Assembly: GCF_040639655.1 (NCBI RefSeq)
Contig: NZ_JBFAAI010000005.1
Location: 315,682 to 379,681 of the forward strand
Length of the DNA stretch: 64,000 nucleotides
Reading direction: 5' to 3'
From: Actinoplanes sp040639655
Lineage (GTDB): Bacteria; Actinomycetota; Actinomycetes; Mycobacteriales; Micromonosporaceae
The position numbers and the translations under genes are program-made. Of this stretch, positions 33,755 to 41,474 are shown in pieces; the stretch's first letter is position 1, and the number at the start of each line of letters is the position of its first letter. Below the pieces are notes generated by a model. It worked only from the letters and a program-made list of their open reading frames with translations, made no database searches and was not told where the DNA came from.

Positions 33755-34446
33755 CCCGCGTCCTCGCCGCGGCCGCGGTCCTGGACAACCCGGTGTGGAG
33801 CTCGCTCACCGGTGCGCACTCGGGGTTCGCGGTCGTCAACGGCCAGGCGGCACGGTACGACCACGACGTCGCCCCGTTCCACGCCCTCGCCGACCCGGCC
33901 GATCCGCGGGCCTGGGCCGACCTGACCGAACTGGTCGAGCCCGGCACCGCGGTGACGATCGCCGGGGCGGGCACGGTCGCCCATCCCGGCTGGCAGGTCG
34001 ACCGCAGCGTCGCCGGCGTCCAGCTGGTCGACGTCGCGCTGCGTCCGGCACCGGCACCGGACGCGATCCGGCTCGGCGCGGCCGACGTACCGGAGATCCT
34101 CGACCTGATCGACCGCACTCGGCCCGGCCCGTTCCTCCGCCGGACCGTCGAGCTCGGCAGCTACCTGGGTCTGCGTTCGCCGGACGGCCGGCTGATCGCG
34201 ATGGCCGGCGAGCGGCTGCACCCGGCCGGCTGGACCGAGATCAGCGCCGTCTGCACCGATCCCGCACATCGACGGAAAGGCCTGGCCACGTATCTGGTCC
34301 GGGCCGTCGCGGCCGGCATCCGGCAACGCGGGGAGACGCCGTTCCTGCACACGTCGGCCGGCAACGTGCACGCCATCCGGCTCTACGAGTCGATCGGATT
34401 CCTGCTGCGGAGGCGGACCGACTTCACGGCGTACCGGCGGACATGA
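33751..34446 (+). CDS. GNAT family N-acetyltransferase
   Basis: The protein has 231 residues. The C-terminal ~110 residues form a GNAT domain with the acetyl-CoA loop DPAHRRKGLATYLVRAV and NVHAIRLYESIGF. The N-terminal half looks like the FR47-type duplicated domain. It is translationally coupled to the amino-acid transporter. A plausible role is acetylating the imported amino acid, as SnaA does for S-alkyl-cysteines in Bacillus. That analogy rests on gene order, not on sequence identity. It overlaps the tail of the convergent lysR by 23 bp. Confidence 0.82.
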   Translation: MTRVLAAAAVLDNPVWSSLTGAHSGFAVVNGQAARYDHDVAPFHALADPADPRAWADLTELVEPGTAVTIAGAGTVAHPGWQVDRSVAGVQLVDVALRPAPAPDAIRLGAADVPEILDLIDRTRPGPFLRRTVELGSYLGLRSPDGRLIAMAGERLHPAGWTEISAVCTDPAHRRKGLATYLVRAVAAGIRQRGETPFLHTSAGNVHAIRLYESIGFLLRRRTDFTAYRRT

Positions 34447-35401
34447 CCTCCGGCTCCTCGCCGGCGGCCGGCTCGAGGCCGGCCGGGGGCTGCTGATTCC
34501 CCGGAACGGGCAGGTCACGGCCGGCGACCTCGACCAGATGGTGGCGCAGCGACTGGGCCGCGACACTCAACGGCCGGTTCCGCTGATGCATGACACCGAT
34601 CGGCGGATGCGCCGGCGGCGGATGCAGCTGCCGGACCGCGATCATCGGCCCGCCGTACGTCTCGGCCACCGTCCGGGGCAGCAGCCCCACCCCGAGACCG
34701 GCCGCCACCAGCTCACGGACCCCGGCCGGGCTGTGCGTCTCGAAGTACACCCGTGGCAGGAAACCGGCCGACCGGGCCGCGTCCTCCAGGATCCAGCGCA
34801 GCCCGCTGCCGGGCGGCATGCTGACGAACGGCTCATCGCGTACCTCCCCCAGAGTCAGACGGCCCCCGTGTGCCTGCGCGTGGCCCGGCGGCAGAGCCAG
34901 AATCAGTCGCTCGTCGGCGAGCGGCACCGCGTCGAACCGGGGCGGCAGATCGGCGTACGCCGGCCCGACCACCAGATCCAGCTCGCCGTTGTCGCACGCA
35001 CCGAGCAGCCCGGTGATCCGTCCCGACCGCAGCCGGACCGCGATCTGCGGATGCCGGTCCCGGAACCTCGCCAGCGCGCCGGCCAGGTCGTACGGTCCCA
35101 GCCCGGCGGTCGCGCCGACCAGCACCCGGCCGCTGACCACCGCGGTGATCTCGGTCATCTCGCTGCGGGCACCGTCGAGCTCGGCCAGGATCCGCCGCGC
35201 CCGCGCCACGAACATCTCCCCCGCCGGGGTCAGCGCCACCTTCCGCGTGGTCCGGGCGAACAGCGTCACCCCGAGCTCCACCTCGAGCGCCCGCACCTGC
35301 GACGAAACGGCCGACTGCGCCACGTGCAGCCGCTCGGCCGCGCGGGTGAACCCGCCGTACCGGGCCACCGCCTCGACGTAGCTGAGCTGCCGGATCTCCA
35401 C
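34424..35401 (-). CDS. LysR-type transcriptional regulator
   Basis: The protein has 325 residues. The N-terminal winged HTH (IRQLSYVEAVARYGGFTRAA; RLHVAQSAVSSQVRALEVEL) is classic LysR. A periplasmic-binding-like effector domain follows. I use GTG 35401, where homology to LysR N-termini begins; a GTG at 35455 would add 18 residues. It is convergent with the transporter-GNAT operon. Because the shared TCCTAT-N7-ATAGGA dyad has the T-N11-A form LysR proteins bind, it is the best local candidate for the organosulfur regulator. This is inference. Confidence 0.87.
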   Translation of the reverse strand: MEIRQLSYVEAVARYGGFTRAAERLHVAQSAVSSQVRALEVELGVTLFARTTRKVALTPAGEMFVARARRILAELDGARSEMTEITAVVSGRVLVGATAGLGPYDLAGALARFRDRHPQIAVRLRSGRITGLLGACDNGELDLVVGPAYADLPPRFDAVPLADERLILALPPGHAQAHGGRLTLGEVRDEPFVSMPPGSGLRWILEDAARSAGFLPRVYFETHSPAGVRELVAAGLGVGLLPRTVAETYGGPMIAVRQLHPPPAHPPIGVMHQRNRPLSVAAQSLRHHLVEVAGRDLPVPGNQQPPAGLEPAAGEEPEVMSAGTP

Positions 35402-35549
35402 CTCCCGATGGTGATCAGCACTCCGGTCCCCCACACCGGCAAAGATCAAATTCACCCGGATCGGGTACGGCGTACGCGTCCCGGTTCATGGGGTGAGGCC
35501 CGGCTGCCCGACCCGGCCCCGTGAGCCGCAGCCTCCCTGGCGGCTTGAG

Positions 35550-35672
35550 ATGCTCCGCAATCTCTACCAGCACAGACTGGCTGAACAAATCGCCCGCCGC
35601 TTCACAGAGGCCATAGGGATACCCTCCGTCTGGGCCTCGGTGAAACGCCCGGCCGGAACCGCTATGCCTTGA
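35550..35672 (+). CDS. Possible small ORF in a poorly coding region
   Basis: This is a 40-codon ATG-to-TGA frame (MLRNLYQHRLAEQIARRFTE and on to VKRPAGTAMP) in the 35.46-35.98 kb stretch, which otherwise lacks a convincing gene. There is no clear Shine-Dalgarno. It ends inside the first copy of an imperfect direct repeat. It may be a remnant or chance. Confidence 0.2.
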   Translation: MLRNLYQHRLAEQIARRFTEAIGIPSVWASVKRPAGTAMP

Positions 35673-35739
35673 TGTCCCGCCGGCTCAGTCCAGTGCCCCG
35701 GTTAAGACACCCAGCCCCGAACCGCCACGCCTTGATGTC
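35656..35739 (+). repeat. Imperfect direct repeat, two copies
   Basis: A 21-base core ending in GCCTTGATGTC occurs at 35656-35676 and 35719-35739, 63 bp apart with two differences. Similarity continues ~13 bases further right (GCCGG-TCAG). No function is evident. Confidence 0.5.
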
Positions 35740-35977
35740 GTGCCGGTTCAGGCCCTCGACGACAAGGTCGGAAGCCGATCGACGCAGCCGGCCTCCTCGG
35801 CACGGTTGCCGATTACATCGCCGTCCGCGGCGATGATCTCTGCGGGCGGCGAGTCCCTCCCGGGCCTCCGCCTTTCGTGCTGTGACGCTCGTCCACTATG
35901 CAGGAGCGATACTCCGGTCCTCGAAAGGATCGATTTTGGCATGATCATTTGCTTACAGTTTCGGATCGAGATCCGGG

Positions 35978-36964
35978 ATGATAATACGCGTGCAGCAGGG
36001 GTCTTTGTTCAGCCGAGCGGAAATAGCCGCCATGCGCGACCGGACCGCGGCACGGAACAATCCCAAGAGCCGCGAAGATTTCCGTCGTGAACACGCGCGC
36101 CGCCGTTTCTGGGGGTTGCAGAGACGCCATGCCGAGAAACTCCGCCGAGCCCGCCTGACCGATTGCGGGTCCCAGGACGGGAGTGGGCAAGCCCATTTCG
36201 CCGCGCTCGGCCGGGAGATGCCCGTCAACGGCCGCCCCGTCGAGTTCCGGTCGGCACCTGGAAGGACCGCCACGGCAGCAGCCGAAGAGCCCGCCGCGTC
36301 AACACCCGAAGAGCCCGCCGTGGCAGCAGCCAAAGGGTCCGCCACGGCAGCAGCCGGAGAATTCGCCGCGTCAACACCGCCTTCCGCGCCGCCATCACCG
36401 GGTGAATCGGGGCCGGCGAAGCCGCCCCGAACAGCACAGCGGCCGCTTCGGACACCACAGTGGCCAGATCAACCAGCACAGCGGCCGATGCCGGCATCGG
36501 CCGCGCGGAATACGTCGGCACAGGGTCCGGCGCACTGTCCGGCGGGGATCCGTCGGCCGGAGGTGGCGACTCCGGTCACACCCTGCCCCACCGAGCTGCG
36601 GATGCGGAAAGCAATACCGCCGAAGACGTCGCATCCGATCACACGGCTCGCATCGTGCCGGCAATTGCGGGGGAAGTGGCTCGCTGCACCGCTGGCCGGA
36701 CCATCATTTCGGCCACTGTCCGGTCCGGAGCGCTACGGGACTGTGAGGAGCGGGAGCGGGCGACAAATAATGGCGGCTGCGGCCGTGCCGCCGGATGATT
36801 TCGAGCGCAGACGCACCCTTCGGGGAAATCCAGAGGCGGCCAGCGGTGATTCTTTTTTCTCCGCCGAGGAAATTACGGATCGCAGCAATGGCGTCATCGG
36901 CCGTCCGGGCTGGAGTCCACCGCGAAAATGGTTTTGTGAGAAGTTTGCCATTGAACAGATGTAG
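35978..36964 (+). CDS. Uncertain ORF: charged N-terminal domain plus 8-residue repeats
   Basis: The frame encodes 328 residues. Residues 1-65 (SRAEIAAMRDRTAARNNPKS; EHARRRFWGLQRRHAEKLRR) look like a genuine helical, basic domain. Residues ~98-137 are five tandem 24-base (8-residue) repeats of the ATAAAEEP/AASTPEEP type (36269-36388). The rest is low-complexity Pro/Arg/Thr-rich sequence. Codon use is less G+C-biased than in neighbouring genes, which suggests acquired or decaying DNA. The N-terminal domain may be real while the tail is read-through. I recognise no family. Confidence 0.35.
   Translation: MIIRVQQGSLFSRAEIAAMRDRTAARNNPKSREDFRREHARRRFWGLQRRHAEKLRRARLTDCGSQDGSGQAHFAALGREMPVNGRPVEFRSAPGRTATAAAEEPAASTPEEPAVAAAKGSATAAAGEFAASTPPSAPPSPGESGPAKPPRTAQRPLRTPQWPDQPAQRPMPASAARNTSAQGPAHCPAGIRRPEVATPVTPCPTELRMRKAIPPKTSHPITRLASCRQLRGKWLAAPLAGPSFRPLSGPERYGTVRSGSGRQIMAAAAVPPDDFERRRTLRGNPEAASGDSFFSAEEITDRSNGVIGRPGWSPPRKWFCEKFAIEQM
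36269..36388 (+). repeat. Five tandem 24-bp repeats
   Basis: Units begin at 36269, 36293, 36317, 36341 and 36365 and alternate between GCCACGGCAGCAGCC-like and GCCGCGTCAACACC-like halves. The length is a multiple of three, so a reading frame is kept. Confidence 0.65.
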
Positions 36965-37378
36965 CAATGTGTCTCCGTCGCGCAGGTCGCCGCCAGTTTC
37001 CGGGCTCTTCTCCTGCCGGCCGGGAAGTTGTCCCGCGGTCAGGACGAGAAGGTGCTCCCCGCGCCCGCTACGACTAGGAGGTGCTCCCCGCGCCGCTACA
37101 ACCAGGAGGTGCTCCCCGCGCCCGGCGCCAAGACCAGCCAGGAGAAGTGCCAGGACGAGGCGGTGCACCGAGGCTCGGCGACATCCCAGCGAACCTGGAA
37201 GTTGATGGCGTAGCGCTGTTTGACGGCGTTCTGGTCGTGGATCTCGCAGTCGAGACCGAGGCCCACGACGACAACCACCGCGGCTGGACCGCGATCATGG
37301 CGCCGCAACGGAGCGCGTTGGTGTCAGGGATGGGCGTTGGCGTCAGGGGCGGGTTGGCGTCAGGGGCGGGCGTTGGCG
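36965..37378. other. Gene-poor stretch with two tandem-repeat blocks
   Basis: I see no convincing gene here. Codon bias is weak in all frames; a leftward 154-codon frame at 36704-37168 is not supported. The stretch contains three ~28-bp repeats (37048-37133) and four ~19-bp repeats (37315-37389). Confidence 0.5.
37048..37133. repeat. Three tandem ~28-bp repeats
   Basis: Units at 37048-37076, 37077-37104 and 37105-37133 share the core GGTGCTCCCCGCGCC. They are contiguous with no spacers, so this is not a CRISPR array. Confidence 0.65.
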
Positions 37379-37389
37379 TCAGGGGGTGG
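37315..37389. repeat. Four tandem ~19-bp repeats overlapping a gene end
   Basis: Units at 37315-37333, 37334-37352, 37353-37369 and 37370-37389 share GTTGGCGTCAGGGGCGG-like sequence. The last includes the stop codon (37379-37381) of the leftward strictosidine-synthase-like gene. Confidence 0.65.
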
Positions 37390-38365
37390 CCAGGACGGCG
37401 ATGTCGTCGCGGGTGAGGCTTCCCGCGATGATCGTGCCGTCGTGTTCGGCTGCCGACGTGACGAAGCCGTACGAACCGTCCGCGGCCCGCAAATCGTGCA
37501 CCACCCGGCCGTCGGCGTCAAAGGCCATCACCCAGGCGATCGGTACGGCTCCGGGGCGGAACGCCACAGGCAGGTTCCACAACACCAGCCGCAGGAAGCC
37601 GGGGAGTGGCAGCAACCGGTCGAGCAGCCGGTCGCGGGGTGCCGCGATCCCGGCCCAGATCAGACCGTCGCTGCCCACCGACAGGTTGTCGGGGAAGCCG
37701 GGCAGGTTCTCCACGAGCGTCTCGGTGGTGCCGGCTCGTGGCCCGCCGAGAAGGTACCGCCGGATCCGGTAGCCGGCCGTCTCCGCGAACAGCAGGCTCG
37801 ACCCGTCGGGACTGAGCACGAGCCCGTTGGCGAACTTCAACCCGTCGAGCAGCACCGTGACGGCGCCGGACGGGTCGCGGCGCAGCAGTCGTCCGGTGCA
37901 GGAGTGTTCGAACACGTCGCCGAGGTGGTCGTCCAGGTTCCAGCGGGTGGTCGAGGAGGTGAACCAGATCGTCCCGTCCGGTCCCTCGACGACGTTGCTG
38001 GCGAACGTGAGCGGCTCGCCGTCCACGGTGTCCACCAGGACGTCCACGCCGCCGTCCGGGCCGACGAGCAGCAGTCCGCGGTCGTGGTCGCACACCAGCA
38101 CCCCGCCGTCGGCGCGCGGGTACAGGCCGAGGGGCCGGCCGCCGGTGTCGGCGAGCACCGTCCGGGCGCCGTCAGCCGGGTCGATGCGGATGATCCGCCC
38201 GTCGGCGAGCCCGGCGATCACCCGGCCGTCCGCGTCGAACACCACGTCTTCGGGACCGTGCCCGCCGGTCGGCAGGGTGTACAGCACGCGCAGCGGCGCT
38301 GCCGGTGCCCCGGCGGTGAGGACGGGCGGCGACCACCGGCGCGGGCGGATCCATCGACGGGCCAT
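37379..38365 (-). CDS. SMP-30/strictosidine-synthase-like beta-propeller protein
   Basis: This 328-residue six-bladed beta-propeller protein has VLYTLPTGGHGPEDVVFDADG, FASNVVEGPDGTIWFTSSTT, FANGLVLSPDGSSLLFAE and ENLPGFPDNLSVGSDGLIW, the order seen in the strictosidine synthase/gluconolactonase-like superfamily. Members are often lactonases or hydrolases; true alkaloid synthesis is not expected in bacteria. ATG 38365 has GGAGG five bases before it. A 44-bp duplication just upstream copies this ribosome-binding site and start. The C-terminus runs into a tandem repeat block. Confidence 0.78.
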   Translation of the reverse strand: MARRWIRPRRWSPPVLTAGAPAAPLRVLYTLPTGGHGPEDVVFDADGRVIAGLADGRIIRIDPADGARTVLADTGGRPLGLYPRADGGVLVCDHDRGLLLVGPDGGVDVLVDTVDGEPLTFASNVVEGPDGTIWFTSSTTRWNLDDHLGDVFEHSCTGRLLRRDPSGAVTVLLDGLKFANGLVLSPDGSSLLFAETAGYRIRRYLLGGPRAGTTETLVENLPGFPDNLSVGSDGLIWAGIAAPRDRLLDRLLPLPGFLRLVLWNLPVAFRPGAVPIAWVMAFDADGRVVHDLRAADGSYGFVTSAAEHDGTIIAGSLTRDDIAVLATP

Positions 38366-38429
38366 CACAACCTCCGGTCACGGCACGGGCGGATCCATCG
38401 ACGGGCCATCAGAACCTCCGGTCGCGGCG
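38342..38429 (-). repeat. 44-bp tandem duplication of a ribosome-binding site and start codon
   Basis: Copies at 38342-38385 and 38386-38429 differ at three positions. Each holds GGAGG, an ATG and the first eight codons of the strictosidine-synthase-like gene. Confidence 0.8.
38365..38409 (-). CDS. 14-codon leader ORF created by the duplication
   Basis: The upstream copy starts at ATG 38409 with its own GGAGG and reads MARRWIRPCRDRRL. It ends with TGA at 38367-38365, overlapping the ATG of the main gene as TGATG. Translation of the leader would therefore feed directly into the main gene. It may be a mere by-product of slippage, or may tune expression. Confidence 0.5.
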   Translation of the reverse strand: MARRWIRPCRDRRL

Positions 38430-38430
38430 G

Positions 38431-39663
38431 TCAGGACACGGTGTGGCGGGCCGCCGGGTGGTCACTGGTCAGGCCGCGTACATCAGGCAGTGACAATACG
38501 GCCGTACTGGCGATGACCGCCATGGCGGCACCGACCATCAGGAAGGTGTCAGCGCCGACGACGGGTGCGGCGAATCCGACCAGGACGTAGCCGAGCGGCA
38601 GGGTCACCAGGGATCCGAACCAGTCGTAGGCGCTCACCCGGGACAGCACGTCGCGCGGGATCTGGCTCTGCAGCGTGGTCTCCCACAGGGTGCTGTAGAC
38701 GCCCAGGCCGGAACCCGCGACGAACGCGCCCGCCACGACGGCCGGCAGTGGGGCCGACAGGGCGAGCGGCAGCAGCGCCGCCGCGAAGCCGAGCGACCCG
38801 ATCATGGCCGTCACCAGCGGCCGTCGCGCGGTGAACCGCACCATCAGCAGGCCGCCGACGGCCGCGCCGGCACCGAAGCCGGCGAGGGTGAAGCCCCAGG
38901 CCCGGGGTCCGCCGAGACTGTCGGCGGCGATCTGCGGGCCGAGCACCAGATAGGCGGAGAGCCCGAAGAGGTGCATCACGCTGCTCTCCAGGACACCCGC
39001 CCACAGCCAGCGCCGGGACCGGAACTCGGTCCAGCCCTCCCGCAGGTCGGCCAGCACGCGCGTCCGGACGGCGCGTGGTGCGGCGGCGTCGCGTGGGACG
39101 GCGAGCAGGAACAGGACACCGATCACGTACGACACCGCGTCGATGGCGAACACCGTGCCGGGGTTGAACGCGGCCACCAGCACACCGCCGATCGCCGGTC
39201 CGGCGAGACTGCTGATGGAGCGGCCGAACGCGATGAGCGCGTTGGCCCGCTGCAGGGTGGCCGCTTCGTTGAGCGACGGGATGAGGCCGCTGAGCGCCGG
39301 CCGGAAGAAGGCGTTGCCGAGGCCGTCGACGGCGGCAAAGAACATCAGAGCGGCGAGCGGTACGTGGCCGGTGAACCACCAGATCGCCAGCGCCGCCTGG
39401 CTGACGGCCCGGACCCCGTCGCTCATCAGCAGCAGGCTGCGGCGTGACAGCCGGTCGGCCAGCACACCGCCGACCAGGATGAACACGACGGTCGGCAGGC
39501 GGCTCGCGCCGAGGACCAGGCCGAGGCCGGAGACGCCGTACCCGCTGGCGAGGACCGCGAAGGCGAGCGCAACCGGAACCATCTGCGTACCGAGCAGCGA
39601 TGTGTAGAACCCCGCGAGGAGGTTACGCATCGGACGGCTGATCGACGATGGCCCGCTATCCAT
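38431..39663 (-). CDS. MFS transporter (MFS_3 / EntS-like)
   Basis: This 410-residue major facilitator has about twelve membrane segments. The conserved loops GGVLADRLSRRSLLLMSDGV (cytoplasmic loop 2-3) and SLNEAATLQRANALIAFGRS fit the MFS_3 group, which includes the enterobactin exporter EntS and many antibiotic-efflux pumps. ATG 39663 is chosen; the much longer upstream frame is an antisense artefact of the neighbouring monooxygenase. The substrate is unknown. It lies 21 bp upstream of the strictosidine-synthase-like gene's leader ORF and may be co-transcribed with it. Confidence 0.82.
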   Translation of the reverse strand: MDSGPSSISRPMRNLLAGFYTSLLGTQMVPVALAFAVLASGYGVSGLGLVLGASRLPTVVFILVGGVLADRLSRRSLLLMSDGVRAVSQAALAIWWFTGHVPLAALMFFAAVDGLGNAFFRPALSGLIPSLNEAATLQRANALIAFGRSISSLAGPAIGGVLVAAFNPGTVFAIDAVSYVIGVLFLLAVPRDAAAPRAVRTRVLADLREGWTEFRSRRWLWAGVLESSVMHLFGLSAYLVLGPQIAADSLGGPRAWGFTLAGFGAGAAVGGLLMVRFTARRPLVTAMIGSLGFAAALLPLALSAPLPAVVAGAFVAGSGLGVYSTLWETTLQSQIPRDVLSRVSAYDWFGSLVTLPLGYVLVGFAAPVVGADTFLMVGAAMAVIASTAVLSLPDVRGLTSDHPAARHTVS

Positions 39664-39754
39664 GCCAGAAGTCTGCCATAGACGGCTGACGATGGAACCG
39701 GCTCCCCGCCGACGGTGTGGCCGGGCGCGATGTCCGTCCACGAGCAATGTCCGG

Positions 39755-40858
39755 CTAGGCCGGCCATTCCTTGGCGAGCAGCTCGTACGAGCGTACGCGA
39801 TCGGTGTGATCGTGGGCGATCGTGGTGATGAGCAGCTCGTCGGCACCGGTGACCCGCTGCAGGGTGCGCAGCTTCCCGGCGACGGTCTGCGGCGAGCCGA
39901 CGAACTGGGTGGCGACCCGGTCGGCGACCAGAGCGCGATCCCGGTCGGTCCAGTCGAAAGCGGCGGCTTCCTCGATGCTGGGGAACGGGACGGCACCGAG
40001 GCCCGTGCGGATGCTGCGGACCCAGAGGGCGAACGGTCCGGCGAGCTGGCGGGCGGTCTCGTCGTCCTCGGCGACCATGACGTCGGCCGACACCATGAGG
40101 TGCGGCCGGCTGCGGGTTGCGGAGGGGACGAACGATTCCCGGTACGCCTCAGCGGCCTCGAGCACCTTGGCCGGCGCGACGTGGTAGTTGGCGGCGAACG
40201 GCAGGCCACGGGCACCGGCGGTACGGGCGCTCTCACCGCCGGAGCTGCCGAGCAGCCACACCTCCAGATCGGCGCCGGCACCGGGGGTGGCGGTCACCTC
40301 GTTGCCCTCGTCGTCGACGATCGGCCCGGCGAGCAGGGCGAAGATCTGATCGAGGACCTCGTTCAGCCCGAGCGGCCGGGCACCGGGCTGGGTCAGGAAA
40401 CTGCTTGCCAGGGCGGTCCGCCTGGAGGCGAAGATCGGCGCCCAGGAGAACGGCTTCGGGATGAGCAGCCCGTCCACGACGCGTTCCTCCTGCGGCGCCT
40501 CGTCGGCCTTCTGGGCGCGGGCCTGCCCGGAGCGCCCCAGCCCGAGGTCGAAGCGGCCCGGGTGGAGGGCGTCGAGAAGACCGAACTGCTCCACGATGGA
40601 CAGCCCGGTCTGGAAGCCGGTCTGGACGGCACCGGAACCGAGCCGGATGTGGTCGGTGACCGCGGCGATCTGGCCGAGCAGCAGCGCCGGCTGGGAGCTG
40701 GCGACACCGGGGGTGAAATGGTGTTCGGCCACCCAGTAACGGTGGTAGCCGAACTGTTCGGCGCTGCGGGCCAGATCGAGGGTGCGGCGCAGGGCGTCCG
40801 GCAAGTCACCGCCGGAGACGAGCGGGGCGAGGTCGAGGACGGAGAGGGGTACGGGCAT
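39755..40858 (-). CDS. LLM class flavin-dependent monooxygenase (luciferase-like)
   Basis: This 367-residue single-domain luciferase-like oxidoreductase opens with LSVLDLAPLVSGGDLPDALR. It has the FGYHRYWVAEHHFTPGVASS motif and ALHPGRFDLGLGRSGQ, which match the MsnO8-like subgroup. It is probably reduced-flavin dependent. It is the last gene of the leftward ABC transporter-monooxygenase operon, two bases after the decayed LLM gene. By context it may cleave C-S bonds of an imported organosulfur compound; the substrate is unknown. Confidence 0.83.
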   Translation of the reverse strand: MPVPLSVLDLAPLVSGGDLPDALRRTLDLARSAEQFGYHRYWVAEHHFTPGVASSQPALLLGQIAAVTDHIRLGSGAVQTGFQTGLSIVEQFGLLDALHPGRFDLGLGRSGQARAQKADEAPQEERVVDGLLIPKPFSWAPIFASRRTALASSFLTQPGARPLGLNEVLDQIFALLAGPIVDDEGNEVTATPGAGADLEVWLLGSSGGESARTAGARGLPFAANYHVAPAKVLEAAEAYRESFVPSATRSRPHLMVSADVMVAEDDETARQLAGPFALWVRSIRTGLGAVPFPSIEEAAAFDWTDRDRALVADRVATQFVGSPQTVAGKLRTLQRVTGADELLITTIAHDHTDRVRSYELLAKEWPA

Positions 40859-40860
40859 GG

Positions 40861-41474
40861 CTACCGCCCTTTCAGCTGGCGTAACACGGGTGCGATCTCG
40901 GCGGCGAAGAGTTCCGGGCTGCGCCGGATCGCCTTCTCCCCGATGCCTTCGGTGTCGGCGCTGAGGTGGGTCACCTCGTGACCGAAGCGTTCGCGGTAGT
41001 GGTCGATGAGTTCGGCGTACGGCTCGATGGGGTTGGTGACGTCACCTTCTCCTCGCGCCACCGTCGCCGGAACAGGTCGTAGCTCTCCCGCAGCCGGTCC
41101 CACTGGTCGTCGGCGGTCACGTGGAACAGTTGCGCCTGGGCGGGCCCGTTGCCCTTGCCGATGATCAGTTGCAGCCGGCCGCCGGACAGGTTGTCGAGGG
41201 TGGCGTAGTCCTCGAACGCGCGCACCGGGTCGGGCAGGCTGAGTGTGGTCACGCCGGTCCACAGCTCGATGCGGCTGGTGCGGGCGGCGATGTGACTGAG
41301 CACGACCGGCGGGGACGAGGACAGGAACGGCCGCTCGTGCCGCTCCCCCACGGCGAAACCGTCGAAGCCGAGTTCCTCACCGAGCACGGCCGCGTCGACG
41401 ACCTCCCGCAGCCGCTGTTCGACCGTCTTGGACCGGTCGATGTACGTGATCAGGCTGAGCAGCAGGAACTTCAT
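40861..41474 (-). pseudogene. Decayed LLM monooxygenase with internal deletions and frameshift
   Basis: The first ~150 codons from ATG 41474 (MKFLLLSLITYIDRSKTVEQ; LDNLSGGRLQLIIGKGNGPA) are a normal LLM N-terminus. After REEKVT near 41040 the frame goes wrong. The family C-terminus (NPIEPYAELIDHYRERFGHE, LSADTEGIGEKA, LFAAEIAPVLRQ) continues in another frame to TAG 40861. The remaining ~205 codons are far short of the ~340 usual for the family, so two internal segments seem lost, one around 41040 and one at HYRERFGHE. Its start overlaps the upstream gene by ATGA, as in an intact operon. Unless this is an assembly fault, it is a pseudogene. Confidence 0.75.

Noticed and set aside
37048..37133. 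Possible CRISPR-like array
   Set aside because: The three ~28-bp units are contiguous with no unique spacers and there are no cas genes nearby.
36704..37168. Leftward 154-codon ORF in the repeat-rich region
   Set aside because: The N-terminus consists of the tandem repeats and codon bias is weak. It is kept only as part of the described gene-poor stretch.
38431..40281. 616-codon frame fusing extra sequence to the MFS transporter
   Set aside because: The first ~206 codons are a shifted reading of the downstream LLM gene. The transporter starts at ATG 39663.
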